Of a stretch of 64,000 bases of DNA, positions 20,791 to 32,902 are shown piece after piece (within the stretch, counting starts at the first letter, position 1; every line of letters begins with the position of its first letter). A program made the translations under genes and the position numbers. Location of the stretch: positions 277,001 to 341,000 of the forward strand of contig JBBBDQ010001451.1 of NCBI GenBank assembly GCA_037127315.1, read 5' to 3'. This stretch comes from Ascarosepion bandense (lineage: Eukaryota > Mollusca > Cephalopoda > Sepiida > Sepiidae). Under the pieces are notes generated by a model, which made no database searches, was not told the DNA's origin, and saw only the letters and a program-made list of their open reading frames with translations.

Positions 20791-22728
20791 ATGGAAGTTT
20801 ACAGAGAATTTATCAACAAAAATGACCTTATGAATTTTTGTTTTCGCCACTGTAACAATAAAATCTGGTATAATTACAGTGTTCTGTTGGAACAACAATC
20901 GTCTTGACGGATAAACAACGAGTATATAAAAATATAATCTTATATTTTTATGCTTCTTCGGTGGTGGTTTTGTGTAGAATGGCAATCAGAGAGAATCGCT
21001 ATACGCATGAGTTGTCAGGGGTTCTCTTCTCTTCTCTATCAGACTTCCTGTCTCCGTTTTACATTTTTACCAAAAATCCCCGATCTTATATCAGTTGAAA
21101 TTTTTCGAATCCTGCTTAAATGCATCATCTATTGATAGGCACATCTATTAAGCATTTTCTTCGATTATTGCCTTGTGCAAGCTACCTTTGACGTCATCAC
21201 ATTCTCTTTGCCATTGCTAATATTTTCTGACCTTGAAAGCAGCTACCCTGACGCACATATACTTGTGTTTGTCACTGTTTCTGACGCCATATACATTTCT
21301 GTTGGTCACATCACATTTCTTTAATGCCAACTGCTTTTGATCGTAATCATATTTCTCTGGGTCACAGAAATTTATTACAATAGGATTCAGTTTAAGAGCC
21401 ATAAAATATGTAGTACTTAAATATTTATCTCGAAGAAGAAATATACACAGAAAAAACGTGAAAAACTTCTAATATTCTCATCATTTAATCGCAAAAACTA
21501 AGAGAAATCATACAAAATATACAACCTCAAAAAGATAATAATTTTATCAACAATAATAATACCGACTAACTTCCTAACATCTACTATTCAAAACAATTTA
21601 ACCAATCTTAACAATTTCAAAATAAATAGAAACACGTTCAAAACTATTATGGATATGAGCAGAAGCAGAAATAACCATGGCAATAATAATTATGAAGCAT
21701 GTGTATATAAAATAAATCGGTCAAATATGCGTTGAACTAAGCAGGGATTAGACCGGGATCCCTGGTGAAAATATCCTGAATGTCGTCACGAAAGGCCTCA
21801 CTTAAGCCCGTGTTTGTAGTTACGGTCCGCTTATCCGGCAATGTGACGTAAGCGATATGGCTGTTGAAAGCATTTCTAATTTCCTCTGTACGCAGTTCAG
21901 CAGTTATATTCTTTGCCTTAGAAGACATTCCTTTTAACCTTACCCTAGCTACAAAAGCTTGATCCTTCTTCATAAACAAGCAGGTCAGCTTTGCTTGGTG
22001 CTACTTCCTCACTATCACGAGATTTAATCGCCCGATCAACTTTAGACTCACATAACATTTGTGCTGCTAAACTAATTGAGTTGACAATTCACCTCTTCCC
22101 AACCACAGTTCCCGTCAATTCCTGTTTGTAGCATTAGCAGCAGCTGGTAATGGAAAAGTGAATTCCTCACAATGCATTAGGAAGACTTGCAAAAATTCAA
22201 AAAGACGTATCTGTGAAACCAAAATGGATCTTATACTCATCGATTCATAAATGAAAGTCATACACAGGAATAAATCGCGACGAATTTTTAAAAATATCTC
22301 CTTTTCTAAAAGAATTACTCTTTATTTAATCAACATACATGACTAAAATAATGTTAAAAAATTAAACAAAAAACTTACTTTTATTCAATTTATATTATAC
22401 ATAAATTAATTCTAAGCTAAAATAATATTAATATAAATTACATTGTAATATGATTAAAAATTCAATGCTTTTGAAAATGAGACATTAAATTACGTTATTT
22501 AGGATCTCTTCATAATTTATGTAGGCCTCTCAGTTAGCCTATGAATATTTATGAGTATTTATTAAATTTATAATTTCTGAATGATTAACATTTTTAATTT
22601 TCTTTATAAAGAGTTCTTCCAAAATAAAATCCTTACATTTGCTTTGATCGAAGCTCGGAGCATAAGAAAAATTTTCTTTTTTCTTTGTTCATCTTCCAGA
22701 TATAATTTTTAGTTATATCTGAAATTTT
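20791..22728. other. unassigned; one minor ORF at 21737-21979 (minus)
   Basis: AT-rich sequence. The minus-strand frame of 80 codons at 21737-21979 (MFMKKDQAFVARVRLKG...) has ordinary amino-acid composition but no motif I recognise. It could be a fragment of an unknown element. Confidence 0.4.
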
Positions 22729-22853
22729 ACACACACACACACACGCGTGCGCACACACACACACACACACACGCACACACACATATATATATATATATTT
22801 AATATATATATATGCACATTGAATATATATATATATATGTAAGTATATATATG

Positions 22854-22932
<79 letters not shown>
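22729..22932. repeat. compound (CA)n/(TA)n microsatellite
   Basis: A CA-rich run with gcgtgcg interruptions is followed by a long (TA)n run that abuts the PLE at 22933. Confidence 0.95.
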
Positions 22933-22934
<2 letters not shown>

Positions 22935-24345
22935 TGTATACCAGTTAACTAAACATATTAACCATCTTATCACACCCTACCTTCCGAGTAAATACAGCAT
23001 TAAGTCAACCCTAGAGGCAATCCAAATCCTCAAGAGTGAAAAACCTAACAATGAAATCATAGCTTCACTTGATGGGGAAAACCTTTTTACTAATGTACCC
23101 GTCAGTGAAACTATTGATATAATTATAAGAAATGTTTACAATAATCCTTCATTACCCCCACTCAAAATTAATCCCAACATCTTAAGAAAGATTCTACTAG
23201 CTTGTACTACTGAAGTGCCTTTTGTTGATCCAAACAACACTATATATATACAACGTGACGGAGTCTCCATGGGTTCAGTGCTTGGTCCGACTTTTAGTAA
23301 TTTCTACATGTCTAACCTTAAAAATACTACCTTTGCAAAATTTACAAAGCTATCAATATATCTACGATATGTTGATGATATCCTACTATTAATTAAAAAT
23401 ACCGACGAAATCTTACAACTTCAAAAACAGTTTCAAAATAACTCAGTTTTAAAATTCACTTATAAACTTAGCAATGATAACAAAATTCCTTTTCTTGATA
23501 TATTAATTAATACTGACAACAATAAATTTACTATCTCACCGTATCAAAAACCCACTAATAAAAATCCCTCCACACTCAATTATATTAGTGAATGCCCCCA
23601 CTATTACAAAATAGCCATTATAAAAAATCTATTATATCGTGCAAAAGTCAATTCATCTACAAATCAGATCTTCTACAGTGAACTAAAAAACATAAAACAG
23701 ACACTCATCAATAATAATTTTCCCAACTACATAGTTGATGAACAAATACGTTATTTTCTTAAAAAGCTTAACATAGAAAAAACAACACATGATACTAACC
23801 CAACCAATCCTAAACATATCACTCTCTTATACCGTAGCCAGATGCACTCCAACTACCGACTAGATGAAAACATCCTAAAAAAACTCATAAATACTAATAT
23901 TTCTCCGACAGACTCTAACAAAAGAATTAAGTTTATTATATATTACACTAAATCCACTACATCCAATTCATTCGTCCGCAACGACTCTTCCCCCACCGTT
24001 AGTGATTTGCAAAAAAACAATGTAGCATATAAATTCATATGTCCATTTAGAGAATGTATCTCTAACAACCTCAATAATATCTACATTGGCCACACTACAA
24101 ATTCGCTCTCACGGCGTCTGACGTTGCACTTAAATAAAAATTCAAATATATTCCGTGACTTAAAACAACACGGTTATCAACGCACACTTCTGAGAAAAAC
24201 GCTTGTTGATAACACGTACATACTCAAACAAGAAAATAATAAGCAGAAACTAAAAATCCTCGAAGCAATCTACATTAAACAATTTAAACATGGTTTGAAT
24301 ACAATCAATTTTGATATTTCCAATAACGTACTCAAATGCTTGTAA
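22933..24345 (+). pseudogene. Penelope-like element RT + GIY-YIG, 5'-truncated (PLE-1)
   Basis: The open frame enters from the (TA)n run and continues for about 470 codons of PLE protein. RT motif A is SLDGENLFTNVPV (Asp at 23071-23073). Motif B is GVSMGSVLGP (from 23260), motif C is YVDD (23368-23379), and a PFLDI block follows. The C-terminal GIY-YIG domain has YKFICPFREC, IYIGHTTNSLSRRL (YIG near 24082-24090) and the conserved acidic residue in KILEAIYIK (near 24262). PLE proteins normally also have a long N-terminal region with DKG and YGLPK blocks. That part is missing, so the copy is truncated at the microsatellite. The preserved part has no internal stop, suggesting a young insertion. 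Codon use is very A/T-rich. Confidence 0.9.
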
Positions 24346-24662
24346 TCAGACCAGGGACCACAACGCCATTATTTTGTCACTGTCTTCGGCCATCCGCCAC
24401 GGTAGGGATGGACTTATATTTTCAATTCAATTCTCTTTATTGTTAATAACTTAAATGTTCTATGTTTACTGTGTGTTAATATTTATTCTTTGATAATGGC
24501 TTATGTGAGCCGAAAGCTTAGACCCGATAAAAAAAATCAACAATTACTGTGATTTTTTGTTGTCTTTCAACGAGATCATCATCAAGTATATCAGACGGTA
24601 TGAACGGATCCTACACAAAATTAATAGACAAAACTTGTCTATATTATTCAATGAAACCTGCA
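24346..24662 (+). mobile_element. PLE-1 3' tail with degenerate hammerhead-like hairpin
   Basis: The noncoding tail has ataatggcttatgtgagccg followed by aaagcttag at about 24495-24525. This is the short hairpin (ggctYatgtgagcc) plus gaaag seen in the PLE-2 tails, where the left side is ctgaagat. PLE terminal repeats in other animals are known to carry hammerhead-like motifs. Here the ctgatga core is imperfect. Confidence 0.6.
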
Positions 24663-24690
24663 TTAATATATATATATATATATATGTATA

Positions 24691-24740
24691 GTCATCCGCG
24701 GATAGATTTGTTTTGCTGTATCAGAGCTCATCAGTACGGT
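24691..24740 (-). ncRNA. degenerate type-I hammerhead-like motif
   Basis: On the minus strand ctgatga (24734-24728) is followed by a 3-bp helix II (gct/agc) with a 7-nt loop. Next comes aaa where gaa is expected, then aca, and a 3' strand ccgcggatgac. The ending ggatgac equals the end of the motif at 1021-1070. The G-to-A change in the core should abolish cleavage. It lies in a (TA)n context next to the PLE-1 tail. Confidence 0.4.
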
Positions 24741-24780
24741 ATGTATATGCATATATATATGTATATGTATATTTAATATA

Positions 24781-24831
<51 letters not shown>

Positions 24832-24929
24832 ATTTAATATGCATATATATATATGAATACATATATATAATGTATATATATGTTTATATACATATATATA
24901 TATGTATATATATATATGTATATATATCT

Positions 24930-24975
<46 letters not shown>

Positions 24976-25037
24976 GTATATATATATGGATATATATATG
25001 TATATATATATGTATTTTTAGTATATTGAGGTAGCAA
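24741..25037. repeat. (TA)n-rich microsatellite
   Basis: Imperfect TA repeats with atg and gg interruptions. Open frames of Tyr-Ile repeats on both strands are spurious. Confidence 0.95.
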
Positions 25038-26647
25038 AACATATGCTGTTAAATATAAGAGACAATGAATGTCTATTATGTTTAATCATGTGCCGTTCTA
25101 AACGGCGTATTTTTGCTTTAATTTCAGTTGAAAATAAAGACAAAAATTCTTCAACATTTGGATAATTGTTTATTGGTTTTCTTCAAAGCTTTCGGCTCAC
25201 ATGAGCCATCTTCAGAGAGGTCGTTCAAACTGAAATATTATAAAATCCACCATCAGCGATTATTTTGTGTTGACATAAAACTCCGCTTGGCAACGGCAAT
25301 AGTTACAAAAAATAATAAACGTTTGCGATGCGGTTTTATGACGTCGCACCGCGAGATAGCGCGAAATGACAACAAAACCATGTAGTCATATGCAATGTAA
25401 TATGTTATTTCCTGTTTTAAGTTGATTTTATTGAGTGTTGGTTGTTTCGATTTGATGTACATGGCCTCCAATATCTGCAGGTTCCTCTTACTGTGTGTAT
25501 GAGTAAGGATCACCGTATTGTTGACCAAAATCTGTCTGATATTACCTACATGTTTATGATTTTCAGAGAAATGTTGTTTAATAGTACTCTGATCAGAAAG
25601 ATGACATATAAGTCTACGGGAGAGCGTGGTTGTAGTAAAACCAATATATGTACTAGGTTTTTGATTAGTATCAGAGATGCAATCTCTGAATGGGCATGTA
25701 AATTGGTACACTACATTGGTTTTTTGTAGAGGATTTAGTTTAGTGCTTGTTGGGTTATTATAGACTATGTGGTCAATTGTTTTAAACTTTTTATAGTATA
25801 TAATGAGTTTAATTTGATTATTACTTTCCACTGGTTTAACATTTCTACGTATTATGTTTTTGAGAGTTTTTTCATCTTGTTTATAATTATTATGTATTTG
25901 GTTGCAATCGTATAAGTTAATAGTGTTTTGTTTATTTTGATGTAAACCATTATTATTAATATTATCATTATTGTTAGAGCTATTGTTAAGTTTGTTGAGA
26001 TACATTTTAATTTGTTGATCAATAACGGAGTTAGGAAATCCATTATTGACTAGTGTTTGCTTAATGTTGTGTAATTCTTTATAAAATATAGATTTGGAAG
26101 AAGATATCATTTGTGTGCATTGAAGTAAGTTTTTTATAACAGGTAACTTATATCGTTGGGGGCATTCACTATTATAATTAAGAAGACACGAATTTATGCT
26201 AGTTGGTTTCCTATATAGAAAAGTAGTAAATTTATGTGTGCTAGAATCAATGAATACATCAAGGAATGGGAGTTTGTTATTAATATTAAGTTCTAATGTA
26301 AATTTGAGGACGGAGTGACTTTCAAATTTATTTTTAAGATATATAATTTGATCGATATTCTTAGCTAAAACAAAGATATCATCTATGTATCTTACATATA
26401 TAGAGGGTTTATTGTTGTCATTAATTATTTTATTTTCTAGATTTGCCATATAATAATTAGAAAAGAGGGGACCTAAAGATGGCTCATGTGAGCCGAAAGC
26501 TTAGAAGAAAACCAATGAACAATTATCCAAATGTTGGAGATTTTTTGTCTTTATAATCAACTGAAATTAAAGCAAAAGTACGACGTTTAGAACGGCTCAT
26601 GATTAAACATAATAGACATTCATTATCTCTTATATTTAACAGCATAT

Positions 26648-26648
<1 letters not shown>
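25038..26648 (-). mobile_element. PLE-2 with inverted copy of its own 3' tail
   Basis: The minus-strand 3' tail (25210-25038) and the plus-strand segment 26475-26648 are nearly identical inverted copies of about 173 bp, both starting gatggctcatgtgagccgaa. The coding region lies between them, truncated at RT motif B. Inverted, 5'-truncated junctions are typical of PLE insertions. (TA)n tracts flank both sides. Confidence 0.85.
25253..26474 (-). pseudogene. PLE-2 RT C-terminal half + GIY-YIG domain
   Basis: Coding similarity starts at about 26474 with LGPLFSNYYM (end of RT motif B). It continues without a stop through motif C YIDD (codons 21-24 of the frame starting at 26449), NKLPFLDVF and the GIY-YIG domain. 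In that domain VVYQFTCPFRDC is followed by TYIGFTTTTLSRRLICHL (YIG at codons 268-270), and the catalytic-type Glu lies in LQILEAMYIK (codon 328). The last 50 or so codons (after LNKINLKQ) are probably 3' UTR read through. RT motifs A and B are lost, so it cannot be active. It is close kin to PLE-1 in sequence and AT-rich codon use. Confidence 0.88.
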
Positions 26649-26693
<45 letters not shown>

Positions 26694-26739
26694 GTATATA
26701 TATCTGGATATATATATATGTATATATATCTATATATAC

Positions 26740-26779
<40 letters not shown>

Positions 26780-27125
26780 TTAGTTGTGTTGAATCTTTAC
26801 AAATATTTCAATAGCTAACAATTTTTTTTCAGATATTCCAAGAAATTTTTATCTAAAACAAACAGACTCTCTACGGACGTGCCGCATGTTGTGAACAAAC
26901 ACACCACGTGATGTAAACAAAAAAAATATTCGGACGCTATCGTGAAATACGTTTCTAATTCAGATTTAAAAATCACTCGTTTCTGATGAAGGACCGAGGG
27001 CGGTCTGAAATATAAAATACAATAATAAAAATAAACAAATACTACCCAAAAAAGTACATTTTTAAATTCAAAACTTTTTATTAATATTATTTCCTATATA
27101 TATATATATATATATACATGTATCT

Positions 27126-27178
<53 letters not shown>
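26649..27178. repeat. (TA)n tracts with a PLE/hammerhead-like tail relic at 26970-27095
   Basis: (TA)n runs occupy about 26649-26780 and 27097-27178. Between them is ctgatgaaggaccgagggcg followed by gtctgaaat: a gaccg/cggtc hairpin placed between ctgatga and gaaa. The AT-rich tail that follows is shared with 1100-1190. Helix III is not evident. Confidence 0.45.
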
Positions 27179-27182
<4 letters not shown>

Positions 27183-27875
27183 GACTAGTGTATTCATCAT
27201 ACTTTTACCTTTTACTACTAAAATGTAACGAAACACATATATTGAGATTCAATAAAGCCCAGATTTCTCCATGTCGAAATATAGGCTAATTTAAGTATAC
27301 ATTGCGTTAGTCGTACGTTCAATAAATATTCTTCTTACCTTGTTACATAATAAACATAGCAATCTGACATAATTCATTATATTATATTATAAAAAGTTTA
27401 GAATTCACAACTTAGTCCGAAGCTACTGAAGACTGTACAAAATTAGTTTCCTTATTAATACTTTTCTGGTAATAAATAGTTTAAAGATTTCCTTGCATCT
27501 CTTATTCTTTGTATGAATCTGCTGAATCGGAAAGAGTTTCATAACATGGTTTGCCATTGACAGACGTTCTTTTAGAACTCACTGCTTAAATAGAAGCTAC
27601 CGATAAAATGTTTAGTCAATTATTTTCTCTATCAGTACGTTTCTTTGTGTTATTTCTTAGAAGATTGCTTTGGCTGTCTTTGTTTTTGATGCTTATTTTG
27701 AGGTTGTGTTTATTTTTAGTTTTACTGCACACTACGTACAAACGTACGTGTGTAAACACTGAGGCAATTAGTCACGGGCCTGAAAAATGTTCTCATGTTG
27801 GTGAGAAATTTGCGAAAATTAGAGTCTATTGATCAATAATTTTCCACCTGGCAGAATTTTATTATAAAAAATATA
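27179..27875. other. unassigned AT-rich DNA
   Basis: A 74-codon frame at 27608-27832 begins with a hydrophobic stretch but has no match I recognise. Confidence 0.4.
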
Positions 27876-28500
27876 AACAAGTACTGCTGCCATATATGGT
27901 CAGGTGACCCCGCTGTTCATCTCCGTGTTCTTGACAGGCTCCAAAGGAGAATCATTAATATGATAGGTACCGACCTGGCGGCTCGACTGCAGCCACCTAC
28001 CCACCGACGAGATGTGGCTTCAATTTGTCTGTTCTATAAATACTTCCATGGCTTCTGCTCCAACGAGCTTGAGTCACTGTTGCCTCTGAAACAGGTGTTT
28101 ACTCGTTCAACCAGACTGGCAACTGGGTCTCACCCTTTCACAGTTAGATCAACCAAATATTTACGACAATTCTACTCCTGCAGTTTCTTTTCCCGCACTT
28201 CCCGACTGTGGAACTCGCTTCCTTATTCTTGCTTCCTGGTGGCTACAACCTCCAGGAATTTCAAAGCAAGGCCAATTCTCTTAAATACTTGACCCTACTT
28301 CTTTCCACACTGTCCTGTAGATCCTTTCCTTTCTCTCACCTTCGCAACTGTCATCATAACTGTATTCCCATCCTTCTCTTGCTCATTTCTAACTGGTTCG
28401 TCCTTCTCCTCATTCTCCTCTAATCCTTTTACTCTTATGTAGCCCCCTGCACATCAGTGGCGTTACCGCCTTGCTCGGGGTGATATGATTAAAAAAAAGA
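27876..28500 (+). mobile_element. CR1-like LINE 3' fragment
   Basis: The start is in the CCHIW-equivalent block (tactgctgccatatatgg). It continues through RLQRRI-like, MIGTDLAARLQPPTHRRDVA, a TRLATGSHPFTVRSTKY segment, and FSRTSRLWNSLP. The 3' UTR has gtggcgttaccgccttgctc and ends gatatgattaaaaaaaa. Confidence 0.9.
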
Positions 28501-28611
28501 AATGAAGAGATGATAAGGGCATACGTAGTCGTTCTGGAGGTAGTAACCGGAAAAACCAAAATCTTGCTTATATATCAATGAATGAATTGCAAACGGGATA
28601 CACACCTGTGG

Positions 28612-28840
28612 GGTCATATCTCTTTTAATCCATGACTGATTGGACAGAGGCTTTTCACGCAATACGTTGCCATTGCTATAGAACCCTATCTGCCCAGCTA
28701 TTTAACCAATAGCTGAAGGGAAAACACATCTTCTCGATGGTATTTGTGCGTAAGTGAATGCATGGAATTCAAGTTGAATTCGAACTCCGCTCTCGGATTT
28801 CTCCTTGCGAGCCGATATCCATTGCACCACAACTCACATG
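28612..28840 (-). mobile_element. SINE-A copy, diverged
   Basis: The reverse complement carries tRNA-like gtggtgcaatggatatcggc, gttcgaattc and the SINE-A body. No 5S or tRNA-Lys head is attached. Confidence 0.7.
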
Positions 28841-29257
28841 CTTATATGTAGTCGGTTCAAATACAGAGACACAATAATACAGAGACGCAAAAATAAACTA
28901 CGTTTCTTGTATTCTGTTTTCTTAACACTAGCAACAAGTCATAGGAAAACACTGAATTCTATACTGTGAAGAATTCAACAGGAAACCACTCCACTATTTT
29001 TCCTAAGTTGTCATAGCGATTCGCAGATAATATAAACAATATGTGGAGAGGCATTTTCCTCTATGACATTAAAACAACAAATAATAAGTTAAACTGTATA
29101 TTAATACTTATCCCTTTTGTATGTGAAAGTCACGAAAAAGACGTCAGCCGAATCGGTTGCGTTCAGCAACAAGATGAGGCCAACAATATTAGTCCGAACA
29201 ATATTAATAGTGTAAATAATTACAGGACATCATCTCAGAAATATAAACAGATCCATA
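28841..29257. other. unassigned
   Basis: No recognised feature. Confidence 0.4.
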
Positions 29258-29287
29258 TCTATCTAAACGTATTTATAAATGGAACTT

Positions 29288-29357
<70 letters not shown>

Positions 29358-30053
29358 TGTGTAAGTGTGTATCCGTTACCTTACGTTAATTTACGTTACT
29401 CCGAAACGGCTGAACCGATTTTTTGAAAAGTTACACAGTTGTACTAAAAGCGTCTGCGAGTGTTCTTAGTTAGGATTTGAGTCGAGGTAGCCCCGATAAA
29501 TATCGAAAATCGATAATCGAAGAAATCGGGTTATAAAAGGAGTGGTCCGATTTTAATCAAATTTGATACACTCATAGACAAAGACATAAGAAACGATATT
29601 CAGAATATTCAAGGTTGCAGTTCTTACAATAGTGCAGAAAATCAATAATATATATATATATATATATATAAACGGCAAGATGTTTGTGTGTGTGTCTGTT
29701 TATCTGCCTGTATGTCTGTATTTTTTAAGCTCTTTTATTTTAGTTTTTGCTTCGGGTTTGGCTCTAAGTAGGTATAATTCTTAGTCTCAGCCATAATACC
29801 ATTTACTCAGAGGACTTATTTAGCCTTCAAAATTCAGTTTACGACGAAAAAGATGTATTTGATATAGATACCAGGAAATCAAAATTTGACTTACATCCAT
29901 TCATTTTTCTTTCAGTCTACGGTTTCGCTTTAACTGGAAACAACTATTGCTTTTTAGTCTTTCGTGCCAACGTCCAAAGAGTCTGAGCTCCAGGACCATG
30001 GATTAGTCTTAAAGCTTTCATTACACCCGACCAACGCCGGGCTATACTGATAG
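29258..30053 (+). mobile_element. non-autonomous Helitron, copy 3
   Basis: It starts tctatctaaacgtattta. It carries an expanded (GT)n run (29289-29356), an 8-bp insertion by local duplication (ttacgttaa) and an internal (TA)n. The end is acccgaccaacgccgggcta and then gatag, a degraded CTAG end. Confidence 0.85.
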
Positions 30054-30233
30054 TAAAGAATAAATTTGTAAAACTCACCATCCGCTTTCAACATTTATTA
30101 ACAATCAAGAATGGTGTCTGATTTGATTGGCATTGCAATAAAGATGTGTCTTGCTTTTAGTCCTGACTCCAATGAATCAAAACAATGCAAGTGAAATTAG
30201 AACATATGCATGCACTGGGAGTTTTAAATGGGA
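30054..30233. other. unassigned
   Basis: No recognised feature. Confidence 0.4.
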
Positions 30234-30860
30234 TTCTTCTTCTTCTTCTTCTATGTGCTCTGTCCCTTCAGGACGTAGGCGATCATGGTTCTCCACGTCT
30301 CCCTATCCCTTGTGGCTCTTAGTATGTTTGCTCCTGTTACACCTCCCAACCCCCGGTCCGTCATCCACCTGATCAGGCCCTGCAAATATGTTATCCGCTG
30401 CCTTCCTCTGTCTATTTTTCCATCAAGCCCTCCTTCCTCATTGCATGTCCCAGGAACTTCAGTTGTCTCTTCCTGATGCTCACTATTAATTTCCTTTTTG
30501 TTGTCATTCTTTCCAACACCGCATCATTGCTTGAATGCTCAGTTCACAATCTCCGCAGCATCCTTTTGTAGAACCACATTTCCGCTGCTTCATGTTTTTT
30601 CCTCATTTTCGATGATATTGTCCAGTATTCACTGCCGTATTGAAAAACTGACAACACATAGTAATCCAGCACTCTTTTCTTTGTTTCTAGTGAAATTTTC
30701 TTTTGTGTTAGTACTTTACTCAACTTCTGCCAATGCCAATTCGCCTACGGATCTCTGTGTCGCACCTTCCATCTCCTATTAGAACACTTCCTAGGTATTT
30801 AATTTTTTTTACTTGCTTGATTCTGGTACCCACCACCTGTATTTGGCATTTTGGTGAAAA
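30234..30860 (-). pseudogene. RTE-like LINE 3' fragment
   Basis: The reverse complement matches 15530-16060. It starts in the ECWTI region and passes through a MWFYRRMLRI-like block and RKRQLKFLGHAM, ending with a (GAA)n tail (ttcttcttcttcttc at 30236-30251 on the plus strand). Frames are broken. Confidence 0.8.
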
Positions 30861-32065
30861 GCCCTGATAAGATTTTTCGAACCGTCAAAATTTGAAGAAA
30901 GACTTGAAATCTCCCATTAAGGTAAAGAAACATTGCACCCAAACAAAAACTTTCGCTCCGTTGTAAGAATAGGAATTCGACGACTGTTATATTCTATTTC
31001 TGTTTGCTATTCTTTTTTTTTGTATATAAAGACTTTTCCGCAACTTATCCAGACGTCATCGAATTTATTTATTTATGTTTTTGTGCCGTTTTTTTTATTA
31101 ACCCAAGTGTGTACGCGTGTCCGGTCTGTTTTGAAGTGGTAGAGAAACGGCTAGCGAGATTTCAACGTTTCTTCCTTGAGAACAAAATTCACCACCTGGT
31201 CAAGGAGGAACACCGTTGTAATAGACGACTCGAAGACCAGCTACTGTAACGAGGCCATCACCACTAGCGACCCGAGAGCGTCGTCATAATTGGTGCCATA
31301 TTGACATCATAAACCCTGACTCAGCTTCCGGACATCGTCATATTCCATACCACAAGAGTTTCTGGGAAAATCATGCGACGCGATTCCTGGGCATTTCGAG
31401 AAGCTGGTTGCGAAATCTGGTGCTCATATCAAATTTTAAATAAAACCTCATTTTCCTCTCATATCCGTCCTTGTGAAAAATATAATTAAGAAAAAATTAT
31501 AAGTATTTTAAATTGAAGAGTTACTTCTCAATCACAATGTATTACTATTAAAATATATAAGGCTTCTCCAAAATCAATCAAATTATTTTGAATATCGTTT
31601 GAGATAGCTTGTTGAACTAACGAAAGGAATATTATTGCATGCACGTGAATAGATACTCTTCCATGGTGTTACACAGACAGATACAGTTGATTTAGTTTTT
31701 TATACGTTATTAATGCGGCATTTGCAATATCTGAACGAGTATATTGTTCACATCTTGTGGGTTGGTTTTGTTAAAATAACATATCTACAAGTGTTGATTT
31801 ATATTCCACACTTGGCATCTGGCGATTTCGAGGTTCTATACGAGGTTGAAATAAAGGACAATGTAACATGTTAACTGATGAGGGATACGAATGAAGTCTT
31901 AGCAAAACTGTTAAAAGATAGTGGATTCCGTAGATGTTCGATTTGACGTGGACTATGTTTACACTTACGAGAAAAATTGTCTATCAAGACACAAACATAA
32001 AAGAAAACATTATTGTTACTGGGTGATTTATTTTTAAACCAATTTACGAACTGTCCACAACATTT
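30861..32065. other. unassigned
   Basis: A short frame at 31004-31249 ends VEKRLARFQRFFLENK...; I do not recognise it. The remainder is AT-rich and featureless to me. Confidence 0.4.
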
Positions 32066-32660
32066 CAATGATTATCTGTTTCTTTTATGTGCCGTGCCCT
32101 CTCAGGACATAGTTGATCATGGCCTTCCACATTTCCCTATCCCTTGTTCTTAACACCCCTTCTCGTGTTACCCCTCCCAAACCCTGCTCTGTTATCAATC
32201 TGCTCAAGTCCATAAATATGTCATGCATTGCTTTCCTCTGTCTCTTATTCCTTCTTCCCTTTCCGTGAGTATTAGATTCTCCTAGCCCTCTTTCGTCGCT
32301 GCAATTCCCAGAAACTTCAGCTGTCTTTTCCTGATGTTAAGTATCTGTTTCCTTTTTGTTTGCTTCCTCTTCAAAAGCCGTTGCTCATATGTTTGGTCCA
32401 TGGCATCCTCATCATCTCTCTGCTGAACCTCATTTTGGTTGTTTAATTTTTTTCCAAACTATTTGATGAGACTGTTCAGCATTCGATGCCATATTAAAAG
32501 AGAGATATCGCATAAAAATCCAGTATTTTCTTGATTGTTTCCACCGAAATTTTTCTGTCTCTTAATACTCTACTCAGTTTCTGGAATGCATCCTTAACCC
32601 TGCCGATACGCCTTCGGATCTCCGTATCGCACTTTCCATCTTCTGTTACAATGAGCTATT
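32066..32660 (-). pseudogene. RTE-like LINE 3' fragment
   Basis: Its reverse complement aligns with the same C-terminal region as 30234-30860, more diverged. The strings cttcagctgtcttttcctga and atgccatattaaaagag correspond to coding blocks. No intact frame. Confidence 0.75.
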
Positions 32661-32902
32661 CGCAAAATTCAGAAATTAATAGTTACTTTAAGATTCAGAG
32701 ACAATAACAAAATATCTAACCAGATTTTGTGATGTTTGCAATTACATCATTGCGTTTTATATATATATAAAAAAAAACAATATCAAAACGATGGCTTAAT
32801 GTATTCACTTAAATCCCGCAAATGAGTGAGTGATTTAAGCATTGATCTTAGAAAGCAATTGTGTTTGTTGGTAAAATTGGCCATAATTTATGGATAAAAT
32901 AC
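32661..32902. other. unassigned
   Basis: A short TA run near 32760; nothing else recognised. Confidence 0.4.

Noticed and set aside
21737..21979. 80-codon minus frame as a gene
   Set aside because: No recognised domain and no supporting splice or homology evidence; listed only as unassigned.
24822..25034. Tyr-Ile repeat frames on both strands
   Set aside because: Translation of imperfect (TA)n.
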